Positions 11,274 through 25,400 of a stretch of 64,000 nt of DNA are shown here, in pieces. Made by a program: the position numbers and the translations under genes. Within the stretch, counting starts at the first letter, position 1. Every line of letters begins with the position of its first letter. The notes beneath the pieces were generated by a model. That model ran no database searches and was not told where the DNA came from. It was given only the letters and a program-made list of their open reading frames with translations. This DNA comes from Platynereis dumerilii (taxonomy: Eukaryota; Annelida; Polychaeta; Phyllodocida; Nereididae). Where the stretch lies: contig JAPTHN010000004.1 in assembly GCA_026936325.1 (NCBI GenBank), forward strand, positions 49,937,289 to 50,001,288. Direction: 5' to 3'.

Positions 11274-13512
11274 GTTGTTTTCATTGAAGTCACACGGATA
11301 AAGGCCATAATCAATTTAATGTAATAATAATCAATTTAAATCCAACTTAAGCAAGGAATACTGCATGCCATAACAATATTGGATATATAACATATTATCA
11401 AATAGAAGCACTTTTGGAATGGTCAACAGTTTAGCAGTTTAGGGGAATTTAAACCTCATTCCACAAAGGCACTGTATCATTAACTCAACACTAATTCCCT
11501 AATCCCTATGGTATAATTAATTCAGCTATTACTTAGATTTTTGGAAACAATAAAGCTTTGCAACAACATTAATTAACAACAGGATGCCTAATTTACTTCA
11601 TTACAAAGATTTAGATGGCTCAAGCATCAGGTCATGATGTTCTGATACTACTAATGTTGAGCAAGTGCAATGTTCCATTTTCTATAATAACAACATTTGA
11701 GGTTAATCGAGTTAATATGACGTTAATCGAGTTAATTTGACTTTCACCAAGTCAATTTGACATGAATCAATTCTATTTAACAGGAAGAAAGTGAACCATG
11801 CAAAAGATAGGTCAACTCATGACAAAAAGGCAACTGAGTTTATGTCAAATTTCAATAAATTCAGATTTAACAGAGTAAAACTCCGCTGACGAGGATATAC
11901 AAGAGGAATTATCAGCTGATTATAGTCAATTTGATAACAAAACAAGAATTTCAAACAGACAACAAAAACAAAGAAATTTCGATCTCAGAGACGAAAGCAT
12001 GTGCCCAAAGAAATGTAAATATAAAAAAACATTTCAAACTTAAGAAATTCAACAAGAAGTCATCAATATCAGCAGACAGGCAATGTCTACAACAACAAAT
12101 GATGAAATTATTTCAGTTAATCATTATGAAAATAGCATATTAAATATTTATACAAGAACTGTCAAGAAGTCTCAGTTTAAGAGATCCGACTTTTCAAAAA
12201 TTTGTTTGTATTTGAATCACTTTTTGAATTACAGAATATCCATTATTACACAAAAAGAGAGGACCTGTTCACAGTGAAAAATGCACTTCTTGATAGCCAA
12301 TGAAGTGTCATTTCTCTACATTTAGCATGGGAAACACAGAGGCTGTTTTAGTAGTCGTGATCAAGAAGGTCATTCGATTTGTCATAACTGACTTTAGAGT
12401 AAAAAATCAGATAAATAAATCCTTTCGTATGTCCGTCACCAACAAGCGGGATTGGTCTCCTTAATTCAATCAACATTGAAAGTATTGGTATAATCACGAC
12501 AAATCATCAGTATGATGACTCACGAAGTGCAACAGTCCACTCTTTTTGCAAATCAAATTGACAGACTGTAAAGAATCATCATCTAAGAATGTCAAGCACA
12601 ATAACAGATGAGCATGCTGAGAGGTGGAAAGATAGAAGAATTAAACAAACATGCAAAACATGCGAACAACAAAACACTAACTCTGTACAAGGCAAACTCA
12701 TATCGATATCATCAGAACATAAAACATCGACATCATAAAATTCACAATTAATTTGATGTCATATCAGCAACATTGTTTGAACGTCATCTAGTGCAAAGAC
12801 ACGCTACGAACCACAAGCGAAATGACATCTACCACTCGTGCAATTGATCATATCTACATCCAAGTTTCACCAGGAACATTATCATTTATGTACAATTAAT
12901 TACCTAACTTGGTCATCACGGACTTGTCAGTATTTAATACAAACCATGTCAGTATCTAATACAAACCACGACATTAGATATGTTTCAAATGCTATGACAT
13001 ACATCATATAATATATCATTTATAAATATTCATGAATATCAATAATATATATATACAATCATGAAGTATATTCACATATTATCTTTATTCTAGTGAGGCA
13101 AGACATTGTATCATCACGACAAAGCTACATAACAATCACCATTTCTTATTTCCATGTATATGACCATAATAGCTGATAATATTTAACATGTACAAGGAAT
13201 TCTCATATCTGCACTGTATGCTGCTGCCACCATGTGGAAATTCTCAAAAAACTGTTCCATCCTTCTGAAATTTATTCTGGCCTGCCTTATGATACAGGTG
13301 TATTTTATGTTATGTAAATACAAGTTTTGCCACAACAGCAGCCTAAGAAACCTGTTCCAGTCACTTGTAAGAATTGAATCTCAATTAAGAGGCCCAGGGG
13401 CATATCTAGAAATGGCCTGGGGGGGGGGGGGCATTACACGGGGCATTGCATGGCCCAATGCCCCCCCCCCCTCAACATACACCACTGAAGAGGCCCCATT
13501 ATACTCCTCATC

Positions 13513-13575
13513 AAGGATGGATCAATGACTGGGGCTTAATATCCTGTATTTATGCACCATGGTGGCCTAATTAGG
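13513..13575 (-). mobile_element. tRNA-SINE family 1, body fragment
   Basis: GGATGGATCAATGACTGGGG with the following CCTGTATTTATGCAC and GGCCTAATTAGGA matches the tail half of the SINE at 36842-37039. The tRNA-like head is missing. Confidence 0.5.
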
Positions 13576-14631
13576 AGGGGAGGATATTTTGGTGCTGTTT
13601 TTGTCCGATATTTGCAAACTTATGACGATGGCAGTCAAATTTTGCACAATGTTGACATTGTTGATGCTACCAACCTGACACACAATGGGCAGTGATGTCA
13701 CAAAAGTGCACTGCAGTGCCACCCCAGAATTAGTTCTAGTCAAGTTGGTATCAGCAGAACCATCAATCTCATTGTCATGATTTTTATGGACTGTACAACA
13801 ATGCTAAATTTTAGACCCAATGATAGACAGGACGTACCATAATATATCGTAACACCTAAATGACATACTTTTTTACTTTTGACCTGGAAACGCCCATTGT
13901 AAAAATAAATTAATGTTAAATTCAGAAGAATGGAACAATCTTTCATTCACTCACAAGACACCGGGAATTCAGATTCCAACAATAAAACAATGCTATATAC
14001 AGTGTAACAAGTTTTTTAGTCGTAACATTCTATATTCAATAACATAGATTTGGTGGTAAGCGAATTAACAGTATTTTGTGCATCAACACTTCAACCAACA
14101 GATCAAGTAACATTGAAAATTACTGATTATTCAAATTATAATGAAATCCTGAATAGGTGGCAAGACATACATGTTACACGGCCCATTTGCAAATTAAAGA
14201 ACTTTTTCTGAAGGTGTTCGGTAGAAGTTTTCATGCGAGAGGAATTTAAATATTCAGAGAGGCCACAACCCTACGGGGTAGCTGTCTGTTTATGAAATGG
14301 CGGTATGATAAATTAATAACAAATAAATGCAAGTACATCGCATACAAATGAAGCTGAAGGACTCAAAGAGTTGAAGTGAAGCCATTTACCCTTACTGGAC
14401 TAAAGGGACATTTATGTGCATCCCCAGCTTACTGCCTGTTGGGTCATTTATGTCCCTGAAATCTGCTGTTGTCCCTGATGACGTCACAAGCACAGAATGT
14501 TATTTTTTTTGGACTGATCAGTCCAGTAAGGGTTAAAAAGGTACAGGTCTTCTTTAGACAATAGGTGTGTACCCCTGCAATATTAATGCTTGCCATTTAC
14601 TTGTGCTACTGAATAATTAATGTATAGATAA

Positions 14632-14835
14632 GGCTGGACAAAATAAATTTCTAGCTTCTCAAATCGACTGACCCAGCTGATTTTTTGCCTTCAGAAAATT
14701 GATTTTAGCTCACTCAAAATTTTTATCAAATTTATATTACAAAGAAATAGAGATTACACCTTTTCTTTTGTCTACCGACCTTAGAAAAAGTGCCTCAATA
14801 AGATCCGAGAAGCTAAAGATCAATTATGTCTGGCC
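14632..14835. mobile_element. Harbinger-like MITE 1, older copy
   Basis: GGCTGGACAAAATAAATTTCTAGC on the left and AGCTAAAGATCAATTATGTC...GGCC on the right correspond to the ends of the copies at 6870 and 7499, with more substitutions. Confidence 0.5.
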
Positions 14836-16600
14836 TTAAGCTGCTGAATAATGTATAGATAATTGTTTTGTCAATATAACACTCTTGTGCAGGAGGCGAC
14901 TATAAATTTCACACGGTTCAATGATACACCTTTGCTGGTATTCAGTAATTCTCTTTGACACATTTTGCTGCTATATAATCGTGTTTTGCCATTCTCTTAA
15001 TTCTGTGGTGAAATGATACACATTTGGCCGCCAGTAAGCCATTAATGACTGAGCTGTGACAGATGATGTAGAATGTCTTGACAAATTTTGCCTCAAGTTA
15101 CACACATTCTCATTATATATGTACGTTTATACTTATATATGAGATGTTGTACAATTAATTTCTTTTTTTTACTGCCTGTTACATCATTTAAACATTGTTT
15201 AAAAAAAAGCTCAAAAACAACCATTGTCAGACAACAGAGAAATGGGACACTTAAATTATTTTTTTTCAAGAACCTGACTAATGTTCATCACATATTCGCG
15301 TTACTATGACAACCATCAAGTAAACAATTACTTATGCTTATGATTCATAGAGCTCAATTTTACAGTATCATTGATAAACACAATAGGCCAATCAGTGCAA
15401 TTACAAAATTCATTTCAATTCAGTATTCAAGTTAATACAAACAACTGAAGAGTTTGATAAAGTGTTCAAATGAAATGACACAAAACATAACACAAATTTG
15501 GTGTCAGAATTACAAACTTCTACAGTAAATGAGTCAGTTTGGAAAGTTCAGCCCTCTCGGCCGATTCTTGAATGTTTACGCTAACTCGGTTAGTTCAGGA
15601 CAGGAAGCGCCCTCTCTCTGAAAGTGGCAAGATTCAGCAAAACGGATAATCTCAGGATGAATTTACGCAAAATGTTACAAGGTATTTGTACTATTACATA
15701 GTATGTGCGCTCACAAATACAGATAACGCTACTAAAGACATAACTACTGGTATGAAATATACATCCTAATCTCATGATATCCATTGGAGTTTTAAAATTA
15801 CGTTTATTTAAACAAAGGTCCAAATCATTTACTTCTCAAGGACGACATCAAGAATAGATGCTACCGGATCACATGACTCCCCCCCCCCCCCCCCAATCCA
15901 TTAATGGCACACTCCTGTCACATCACATGACCCTGGGCTGTCATGTGACCCCTAAGCATATTCAGATCTTGGATCTTTGTTGATGAAAGTCCTCGAGAAA
16001 AGGACCAAACCTCTGAAGTTATGTCTTACTGTAACAATACATGTAAGCCAATTCATACCACATTTTTCAAATACAAAATTTACTTCTGTCATACAATAAT
16101 TATACAATAATTTAGTTGTCGTAATGTAATTATGTGATCAGTTATGAGCATCTACCATGTTATCATCCAATTGCAAGGGAAGTGCAATAAATGTATCATG
16201 CAGCTGTGTTAAGAAAACAAACAAGAGCCTTCATCAAAATAAAATCGCCGGCAATGGAAAATGAATGAGTGGTTTAACATGTTTAAGGCAGTTTCACAAT
16301 ACTTCATATTTCAACATGTATACTTAATGGAAACTATAAATTCCTTATTTCATAAGAACTCTAGGAGCTTCGTTTTTCAATGGATCATGAAGTAAATAAT
16401 TTATATGGCACGAAGCTAATTTTGAAAAACGAATATTTTTGGAATAGATTAACACGTAAAATCTGGCCATTCCAAATTTTAAAATCACGCCTATAATCAA
16501 GGGACATCCCTGGATGTGAGATCCTTCCATTACTACACAATAATTACAATATTTTCACAAGGCAAATGCTTGATAGAGAATATTAACTCAACAATTTGAA

Positions 16601-17157
16601 CATGCATGACAAGTACATGACAAGTGCTTGACAAGTAAATGCCTAGTGCATGACAAGTGCATGCCAAATACATGTCAAGTACATGCCTAGTACATGACAA
16701 GTGTATGCCAAATATGTGGCAAGTCATGACAACTACATGTCAAGTGCATGTCAAGTGTATGCCAAATACATGACAAGTCATGACAAGTCCATGCCAAATA
16801 CACGACAAGTGTATGACAAGTGCATGCCAAATACCTGTCAAGCACATGTCAAGTGCAGGACAACTACATGTCAAGTGCATGACAACTACATGTCAAGTGT
16901 ATGCCAAGTATATGACAAATGTATGCCAAATACATGACAAGTGTATGCCAAATACATGACAAGTGTATGCCAAATACATGACAAGTTTATTCCAAATACG
17001 TGACAAGTCCATGACAAGTGCTTGACAAGTGCATGACAAGTCCATGCCAAATATATGACAAGTGTATGACAAGTGCATGCCAAATATGTGTCAAGTGCAT
17101 GACAACTACTTGACAAGTGCATGACAACTACATGTCAAGTGCATGACATGACAAGCG
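16601..17157. repeat. 11-bp minisatellite, unit like CATGACAAGTR
   Basis: About fifty imperfect copies of an 11-bp unit (variants CATGACAAGTG, CATGCCAAATA, CATGTCAAGTG). Because 11 is not a multiple of 3, all frames read through similar 33-nt periods, which produces open frames on both strands with repeated Cys/His; these are not taken as genes. It lies about 1 kb beyond the receptor stop codon, possibly inside its 3'UTR or just after it. Confidence 0.92.
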
Positions 17158-18137
17158 CAATGGATCATTCTTTGTACAACAGTCATGGACGACCAATATT
17201 ATATAATATGATATCATAATCTTCAGTTCAGCAGATTAATAAGAACACTCATTTGGTAACATCAATTAACGGCAATAACTAACACCCACGTAACAACATG
17301 TCAAAAAACGTAACAATAATATAACACCGGGAAACCAGAGACAACCATTTCAAATATGAAACAAAGTTCATCACAAATCTATTTACAATTCTTTATAATT
17401 CAGTTCAATTCAGTTCAATTCAAACAAACTAGATGTATGCAAGTACATAATAATAACACCCTTGAGTGGGAGCTCTCATTTGCCCAGCACAGGCACTGAA
17501 ACAAGGTACCAGATTAAGTCTCCTTAACAACAGACTGGGACATAGACGAGCCACCTCAACTCTTGCACTTTTACTTAACCAGTATTATGCAGATAAATAT
17601 TCTGACGCCATAGATTATTAACAGACTAAGTTTTCATTAACGACACTTCACACAGCAAACAGCAGAGAAAACAGACTTTCATTTGCGGGGTTATCATAGT
17701 TGCCATGAAACCCAAAACGGCTGCATAGAGGGTGACATTCTGGAAAATTAATTAATTTCTTTTTTAAATTATTAGAAAGTTATTTGCGCCAATCTTGCCA
17801 AATATTTCTATCAAAACATCTTATAGTTTTCTCCAGGAAAAGGCATAACTCATGACGATAACTGAATGTCAAAAGACAAAATTTAAAGCAGGTACAGCAT
17901 GTCTATCCTGGATAAATTAATCAAAGGCAAATTTGGAGGGCAGACAGAAGGAAAACGCTTTAAATTAATAATATACTCTATACAGTAAAATACGAAGTTG
18001 CAGCCAGCCAGATGATGTGGTAACTGCAGTTGCCCTCGGCAAATAAAATGAGTGCACAAGTTGAGGCGGCCCAGTCTATACCACAGACATTTACATATTC
18101 ACAAATTGATAACTCATAAATATAAATATTATTGTAG

Positions 18138-19442
18138 TTACGAAATATTTCCTCTCTTATGCACCCTGAAGTCAAAGGGGACGTCGCTATAAGTCGGGTC
18201 ATTGGAATTGCGAGGATTTCTGTTCTTCGGCGGATGAGAGGGCAGCACTTGGTGAGGGTCACCATATATGGGCATGCCAGATGTTCCTGCAGGTGGCGAC
18301 ATCTCTGAGAAAGTCTGTAAACTAGAGGAGTTAGCCGATCGACTCGTTTTCACCGGGGGTTGGTTGAAATCGGGACTATGTTGTCCCACGTGTCCTGAGG
18401 GTTTAAAATTCACTGAAGTTTCGTGACTCAACGTCTGATCGACACTGTGGCTGCGAGAGTACCTGGCTGGATGAGTATTAGGGGCGAAGTGACCTGAACT
18501 ACTTAAGTTGCACTGGTTGGCTGAGTGGTAGTGATCTGAGGGGGCGTGGTTCGCCACCCGGGAATCCAGGTGGAGCTGTTGAGAGTGAGAACTAACGAGG
18601 TCGCCATCTGGTGGCGAGAAGCTTGAACTCTGGGAGTTGCTGTTGCTGTTCAATCCACGAGGCGAACTCCCCCGTGAACTACTGAGAGATGTCACGTGCT
18701 GATTACGAGCATTGATGCTCACATACGCCCCACCACTGACGACGCTCGCACTGGAGGAGACGGCGTGCCAGTCAAACGAGTCGGCCGACACTCTCCGCGA
18801 GTCAAGGGAGTCGGGATAAGAGTCGGGATAAGCGTCATGGTAACTCGGGTGGCAACCGTCATCTGGCAAGGAGGAGACAGAAGAAGTCACATTTGACCCA
18901 GAAACGACCCCTGGATGACTTCGAGCCCCTGGACGACCTAGTTTAGGTCCTAAGGAGACTCGAGGGGGCGGGTTGTACTCCAGGGGGGGCATCCGTTGGG
19001 GGGTGTTTGGAGTGCGAGGGGTGGATGGGCAACTGGAATTGTAGGACTCTACGGATGTCGATCTTTTTATATCTATTTTTAAATTGTCCGTATGCTGTGG
19101 TTGGCTCAAGGTCGCAGATGAACTTGTGGCCGGCCGCAGACCGTTCACAGTCTGACCTTGGCTTGAACTTGAACTTGAGGCTGCCGCTTCTTCAGGCTCA
19201 GATTTGACCTTGACATCTTTGTCAAGGTCACCGCTCGTCGAAGTAGACGGACTGGGTTTACTGTCCATCTTCTCGGGCGGGGGTAAGTCGAATATCTCGT
19301 GCAACAACGGTCGCAACTGGTCATTGTCCGCACTTTGGAATAACTTGAGGGCGCAATTTCCCACATCACGAATGTCCACTATCTTCATCAAGATACGAGC
19401 CGTTAGGTTCTTCTCAGCCGGGTGGCGAATGCGACAGTAGCT
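18138..19442 (-). CDS. Nuclear receptor last exon (helices 10-12 and long F domain)
   Basis: Acceptor CATTTCAG|AGC; 434 codons to TAA. The first ~53 residues finish the LBD (SYCRIRHP..., LMKIVDIRD..., AF-2 LLHEIFDL). The remaining ~380 residues are low-complexity: Ser runs, SP/TP dipeptides, a PRTPNTP stretch, DSYPDS repeats, His-rich and NSNSNS patches, ending in a basic VHKRGNIS tail. It is GC-richer than its flanks and fully open over 1.3 kb. The tail is probably disordered and phosphorylated; that is inference. Confidence 0.9.
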   Translation of the reverse strand, partial: SYCRIRHPAEKNLTARILMKIVDIRDVGNCALKLFQSADNDQLRPLLHEIFDLPPPEKMDSKPSPSTSTSGDLDKDVKVKSEPEEAAASSSSSSQGQTVNGLRPATSSSATLSQPQHTDNLKIDIKRSTSVESYNSSCPSTPRTPNTPQRMPPLEYNPPPRVSLGPKLGRPGARSHPGVVSGSNVTSSVSSLPDDGCHPSYHDAYPDSYPDSLDSRRVSADSFDWHAVSSSASVVSGGAYVSINARNQHVTSLSSSRGSSPRGLNSNSNSQSSSFSPPDGDLVSSHSQQLHLDSRVANHAPSDHYHSANQCNLSSSGHFAPNTHPARYSRSHSVDQTLSHETSVNFKPSGHVGQHSPDFNQPPVKTSRSANSSSLQTFSEMSPPAGTSGMPIYGDPHQVLPSHPPKNRNPRNSNDPTYSDVPFDFRVHKRGNIS

Positions 19443-22400
19443 CTGAAATGTCCAATGATCATCATTTTATAATAAATGCCACATGTGACGAATGAGATCA
19501 TCAAATTGCTAAGTCAACTCTCACATAATATAAATAACTTATAACGACTGTTCGATTTTATAAAAAGAGAAATATTGCCTGCTTTGAGCAATACAAGAGT
19601 GCAGAGAAGATTTAATGCAATTTGTGTATCGCATCAGGATATTGACAAAAATACATGCATAGCATATTGCATACACATAAAGCCTTGTATTCATGAGTTC
19701 TCAAACAATTGCTGGATCGTTCAGTGGACACCAACAAACTTCTTCACTCAGATTTGTACAACAAAAACTTCATTTAAATATACAATCAACAGTTTAGCCT
19801 TCCATCTTAGCCAAAAAATAATCCCACATGAAAGGACACGGTTGATATACAGTACAACCCAATAATTTTTCCGAGCAGATGCCCTCACTGTAAGCTCTAG
19901 TCAATTTGTCAAAAATGTGTCAGTATAAGTTTACTGGATATTAGTTGTTCACCAGAATTCCAAACTGACTGTCCTTAAAACATCACAAAAGGGTCTCCAT
20001 TGGTCATAAATATGTCCATTTACTCATCGCACACAACTCTAAATAATATAGAATATTAGAGAGGTTTTGCTACACGTCGATGTATCACATACACGTGTAT
20101 AGATGCCATCTAATTTCATTGTTGCTGTGGCAACCTACAAGTTCACGGGACCTGTAAAAGTGTAGCAAAACCTCTCTAATTACTGGGCATATCGCCATAT
20201 CCCCGGGGGCATATCTGTATACCTGCAAGACGGAGGCGTACAACTGCTGGGTGTCCTGCACGACTTCTGGCTTGTTCAACTTCTCTCGGTCGCTGGCGAA
20301 CAACCCCAGGGTGATCATGAAATAGACGAACACATCATCTCCCTTGATGATCTTCTGCACCCCTTTGTAGAACTTCACCACCTAAAAATAGAATGATAGA
20401 TTATATCGCTAGTTTAATGACGAGATGGAAGAGAGAGCGGGCAGGGTTCCGGCTAGGGCTGCACATATTGTAAAAGCATACATGCAATTATGAATACCAT
20501 TTTATATATATTCCTTAGATCTATTTCTTAGAGCTTCCCTACAGCACTTCTATGTATTTACCTTGATCAGTGAGGCTTGGATCCAAAAGTTGGGTAATAT
20601 ATCTTTTCTGCATTTAAGTTGCTACATTTTGGCCAAGAGTAATTTCTATGCATTTAATGCATTATACAAGTTTGCCAGTCCAGAGAATTGTCCACATTTG
20701 AGATACCATATAATTAAAGTCCATTCACATATGGCTTGCCCTTTGTGACAGCAAGTTACACAAAGGGCCCTAATTTTAATCCTCTATATTGTCGTACCAT
20801 TTATCATGCTGGGCCTATCTATAAGCCCCAACACAAAGGCCTTGCCAAACCAAGGCATCTGACAATTCTCTGTGATCCAGCATTCTGTCTATTGGGAATT
20901 AAGATGAATTGGGGGGATAAAAGCTAGTAACAATTATCTAAGGGAAGTTAATTGCACTTTACCAATTAGCACCTTTCTGGTTATGAAACCTGGAGTCCAG
21001 AATCACTGAACCCACATACTGTGTATACAATGCATAGGGGCAATGCCCCATTGTTTAATGCTGTATTCTGATTGGCTGTTGCCATCCTCCAATTACCTGT
21101 TTGTACATTTTACTATATAACCTTCTGTTACCTACAATAAATTACCCTTTTAGTCTATCTGTGAACCGTAACTATATTGTTTGTCATTCTTACCATATAC
21201 AAACTAGCATCTTGAAATCCCAGTATAACTGGTCATTGAATTATTGGAATTGTGATAGCCATATCCTTGGCTAGCTGAGCTCCCTCAACTGCAGTGATAA
21301 GAATATATTTGGGAAGCTGTTTAATTGAGGACTGACTATTTAGTCTGTAAGTGTGACTAGTAGTCTATGATTGTCTCTGTCAACCAGTAGACTCCTGGAG
21401 CTCACAATGGTGTACCCTGAATCATTGGAGTGAAGTGAACAAAGACTGAATTAAGCACAAGCTCAAAATTTTTTTTTACTACTAGTGGAGTTCACAATGG
21501 TGTACCCTGAGTGAATTGAACAGAGTCAACTTTTTGTGAACATATTGGAGCAGTACAGTGAGTACATAGTGGATATTACAAGCCAAAAATTTTTTTTTTT
21601 AGTCTGGATATTTGAAAAACACAACTTATACCAAAACACATTACTGGATGTACGACAAGATCAGCAATTAGTTGAAAGTTATAGGCGCGAAGACATATTT
21701 TACCAAAGCACATGGGCTTCAAGATTTTGAACTGAGCATCTAAAACCTGTCCAACATGGCTCCTGCATCACCAGGATGCTTCTAGTCCTAAATGGAGGAG
21801 AACTCGGGAAACGAAAATTTGATATGAAAAGGAAAATTTGAAGAAGCGAATCTATAACAACATCTTTACGAAGGAATCAACGACAGCACAATGGATTCAA
21901 TCCAGTCACTTCAACGCATGGGTCTAGCTATTGACCTCGAGACACAAGCCATCAGAGGAGACCACCCGGCGTCGATGCTCAGTCTCCTGCATATCTCTTC
22001 AATCATATATCGATAATCAGAATCATTACTGACTTGGACAGATACATTGCTGAGCTCGAATTGGCCGCCGAGCAGCATCACTCCCAAGTCGAGTCATTCC
22101 ATCGTCAGATCTACTCAACGAGGACCAACTCGACGAAATTCTATCTCATGCACAAAACGAAATTCCAGGTACGTGCGAGCAATGGGTGGTCATATCAATT
22201 TTTGTTAATGTAAAGGCTAACATTTTAAAATTGATGCCCCTAGGTCTGATCAATTAGCTACTGATCAGCCAATTTTATTGACCATTTAATGTTCCAACTA
22301 AACCTGGCTGTGACAAACATTTTGTAGCTAGGAGATTGTCATTTGGTTGAAAATAATTATCATTCTGCAGATTCAATCATTCATAATATCTGTTTTCTAA

Positions 22401-25400
22401 CTTAGAGTATTTCAAGGGCAAGGGTATCTAAATGCGTCTCACTTATGTCATTCAGCGTATCATTCATTGTATTATTGTATTATTATATGTAACTAGACTC
22501 ACTTTAGGTGCTTCCTAATAGAGCAGCTGAGATCTACATATGCATCTTAGCATGCACAAAATTTTTTTTTATGACATTATGTCATCGCTTTTCTTTGTAA
22601 CGCAAAGAAACTCACCTTAAAATCATTGAATACATAAGCCGTACGCAGTCATTAATTGTCTAGCATTCAATGCATAATTTCGGGACGTAAAACCAGGTTT
22701 TACCCCACAATTCAAGTCGACAAGCCAGTTTCAAGACGATACTGTGCGACTTTCATGTCAAATTTTATTCTATGTCTTCTAATACATTGGATCTTTTGCA
22801 CTCAAAATGCCCCAGTGACCTCTCTGGGCTTGATTGCCTATTAAGTAAGATTACGTAACAACCAGGCCCACCCACGCGCCAAACCCTTTGATCTACCATG
22901 ACGCAGCATTTTTATTGTTTACAAAATGTCAAATGTAAACATTTGTCGCAAATTTTAAGACCCAAAACAATAATTCTTATATCTCATCTAAAATCATTAG
23001 CGAAGGTTTACAACTAATTTACCTCAATAGTATACATTCTTAGCTATCTATCAGTATAATTTTCTTACTTCCGCAACAAATATTTTAACAGTTGTGAGCT
23101 CTTTTCCTCGAAGAGGTTTTTTGGGCTCGTAAACACAATTTATTATCACCTCAAAGTGCATTTTTCCTTATAAACAAAGGTTTTTTTTACAAGAAGGTGA
23201 CAATTTCAATCAAGTCTGCACTGTTAAACAGCATACCATGCAAAGTTACCACCAACATCAATTATGAATTAATATCTACTCATTATTGTGTCACTTAATA
23301 TAAGCTTATTATTGTGTAAACTTTAATAGAACAAATATTTTCCACTAACGTAATTAACACAACAAACTAGGGTAAAGGAGCTTACTTCCACCTTTTCGCC
23401 GCGGGTTTCGTTTAAGGAAGTTTACTCCATATTGCCCGAATTAGTATATAAGTATAACAGGATGCCATTTGTACCAATTTTATTGTTTTCTTCAAAACCA
23501 TTGAAGATTATCACTATAAACAAAATGGCACGACAAGGTTATATCTACGGTGATCAAACATTTGTATTGCAATACATTTATCAACCATTTATATTTTATT
23601 GGGTCGCATTGTATTAATGTCAACATTTTGTAACATCACCAAACGTTGTTAAATTTAACTAGGTCATTTTAAGCGAACCTCCACGTGGACGTACCTGAAA
23701 ACACAATCTAAAACTAGAACAGGGAACCACGATGAGGGGACGTAGTTTAAAATGACAACAAAGCACTATTCACATTGTATAATATCACCATTTTACTTTT
23801 AATGTCAATTGTTAATTTTACAACTCATGTCATATCAAAACAGTTCTCAGTCTAATTTTCCTGGTAGGTTTTTAACAGTCAAATTTTCCTACAATAGGTT
23901 TTTATAGACTGAAGTCATGGATTACAATTTAACATGCTCAAGCAAGTTCCTGAGTTAACTTGCGCATGAGATTCTAGGAGTTTTTCAAATTTTTCTCCAA
24001 AACTTATGAGTTTTATTAATTTTTTTTTCCTCATTTTACTGACACATATATTTAAAGGGGCTTTGCCTAGGTCGAGGGCACCCATTCATCACAACATTCT
24101 TTATATCAGTTCACTGTATTTTAGTAAATCTTAGGAAGGCCAACTTGGAGCCATTTAGCTGGGTCGGCGCTTCAAGCCCAAGTTTAGTCACCTCACTAAG
24201 TAAATTAGATAATTAGAAATATTCATTTGTGAGCACCAGGTTAATTGGGAAGTCCGAAGTTGTAGGCTGAGAAACTTCACCCCCAATTTAGTCCCCGGCG
24301 CTACACATAGTAATTATCATCACAATTTTAGGAAATAGATTAACGTAGACGTCCTAAGCTTAGTCACCTTAAACCTACGTTATAGTCATCATATTTCCTT
24401 TAATTGGTAGGATGGCGGTCTGGTATCCAAAAGACCAAACTAGTAACGCCATCAGGTATTAATATGTGTCATTTTCTGTGTCTATATGTTTGATGTTTAT
24501 ATGTTATCTGTAAGTCGATGTATCAGTGCGTGTTATCTGTCATTTTGTTTGTCATTTACGTTTATGTTATGTCATGTCCATGTGTGTGCATAAAACATCA
24601 AAATATTTTTTTTTATGGTTCACGCTGTCTAAGGGAAGCTCAAATATGTGTGTAGAATTACTTGTATTATATTATATAACAAAATAGATTAAATTGTATT
24701 GAATTGCATCACAAATTAGCCATGGTGCAATTACGCATCATCTTTTGTGTACCATGACAGATTGTCATGCCATTGATGTATAGAAGTTATCTTACTCTAG
24801 ATTACTGAGGATTACTGTCCATTGTCCACCAACTAGGGTGTCAATGGGAATTACTGATAATGGCTTTGGAAGCCCTATCATCGTGTAACTAAAGATTAAG
24901 CCTTTTCATTAAGCCTATTGTCGGCCAACGCATTTTATCAGTTACACAATTGTCATTTAATCACTGTATTTAAATTTTGCTGGTTAAAGGCCAATGTCGT
25001 ATACTTGGTATGTTTGGTGTGAGTCTTTTGTAACACACCGGCCTTTAATCCTTGGGAGAGCAAGCATTGTTAATTAATTGCATCTTTTACTTATTTTTGT
25101 TTTGATAACTTTTGGTAGCACCCAAAGCTGTGTCCTAACAAGTATCACACAGCTGGGGCACGGTATAACCAATGTAAAAGCATACATGCAATTATGAATA
25201 CCATTTTATATATATTCCTTAGATCTATTTCTTAGAGCTTCCCTACAGCACTTCTATGTATTTACCTTGATCAGTGAGGCTTGGATCCAAAAGTTGGGTA
25301 ATATATCTTTTCTGCATTTAAGTTGCTACATTTTGGCCAAGAGTAATTTCTATGCATTTAATGCATTATACAAGTTTGCCAGTCCAGAGAATTGTCCACA

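Larger units (their letters stand above)
8656..18137. other. Spacer between Kazal gene and nuclear receptor stop codon
   Basis: The left edge is the 3' flank of the Kazal gene; the right part must hold the receptor 3'UTR, since the receptor runs leftwards. Minus-strand AATAAA candidates (TTTATT on plus) occur at several places, for example 15803 and 13084, so the 3' end is not fixed. A 16-C run lies at 15879-15894 and a G/C-run repeat fragment at about 13390-13490. Only MITEs and a minisatellite (listed) stand out; no exon is supported. Confidence 0.45.

Noticed and set aside
16701-17122. Open frames with repeated Cys/His on both strands
   Set aside because: Direct result of the 11-bp tandem repeat; no start context or splice sites.
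16601-17157. CRISPR-like array
   Set aside because: Units are 11 bp without spacers, and this is animal DNA.
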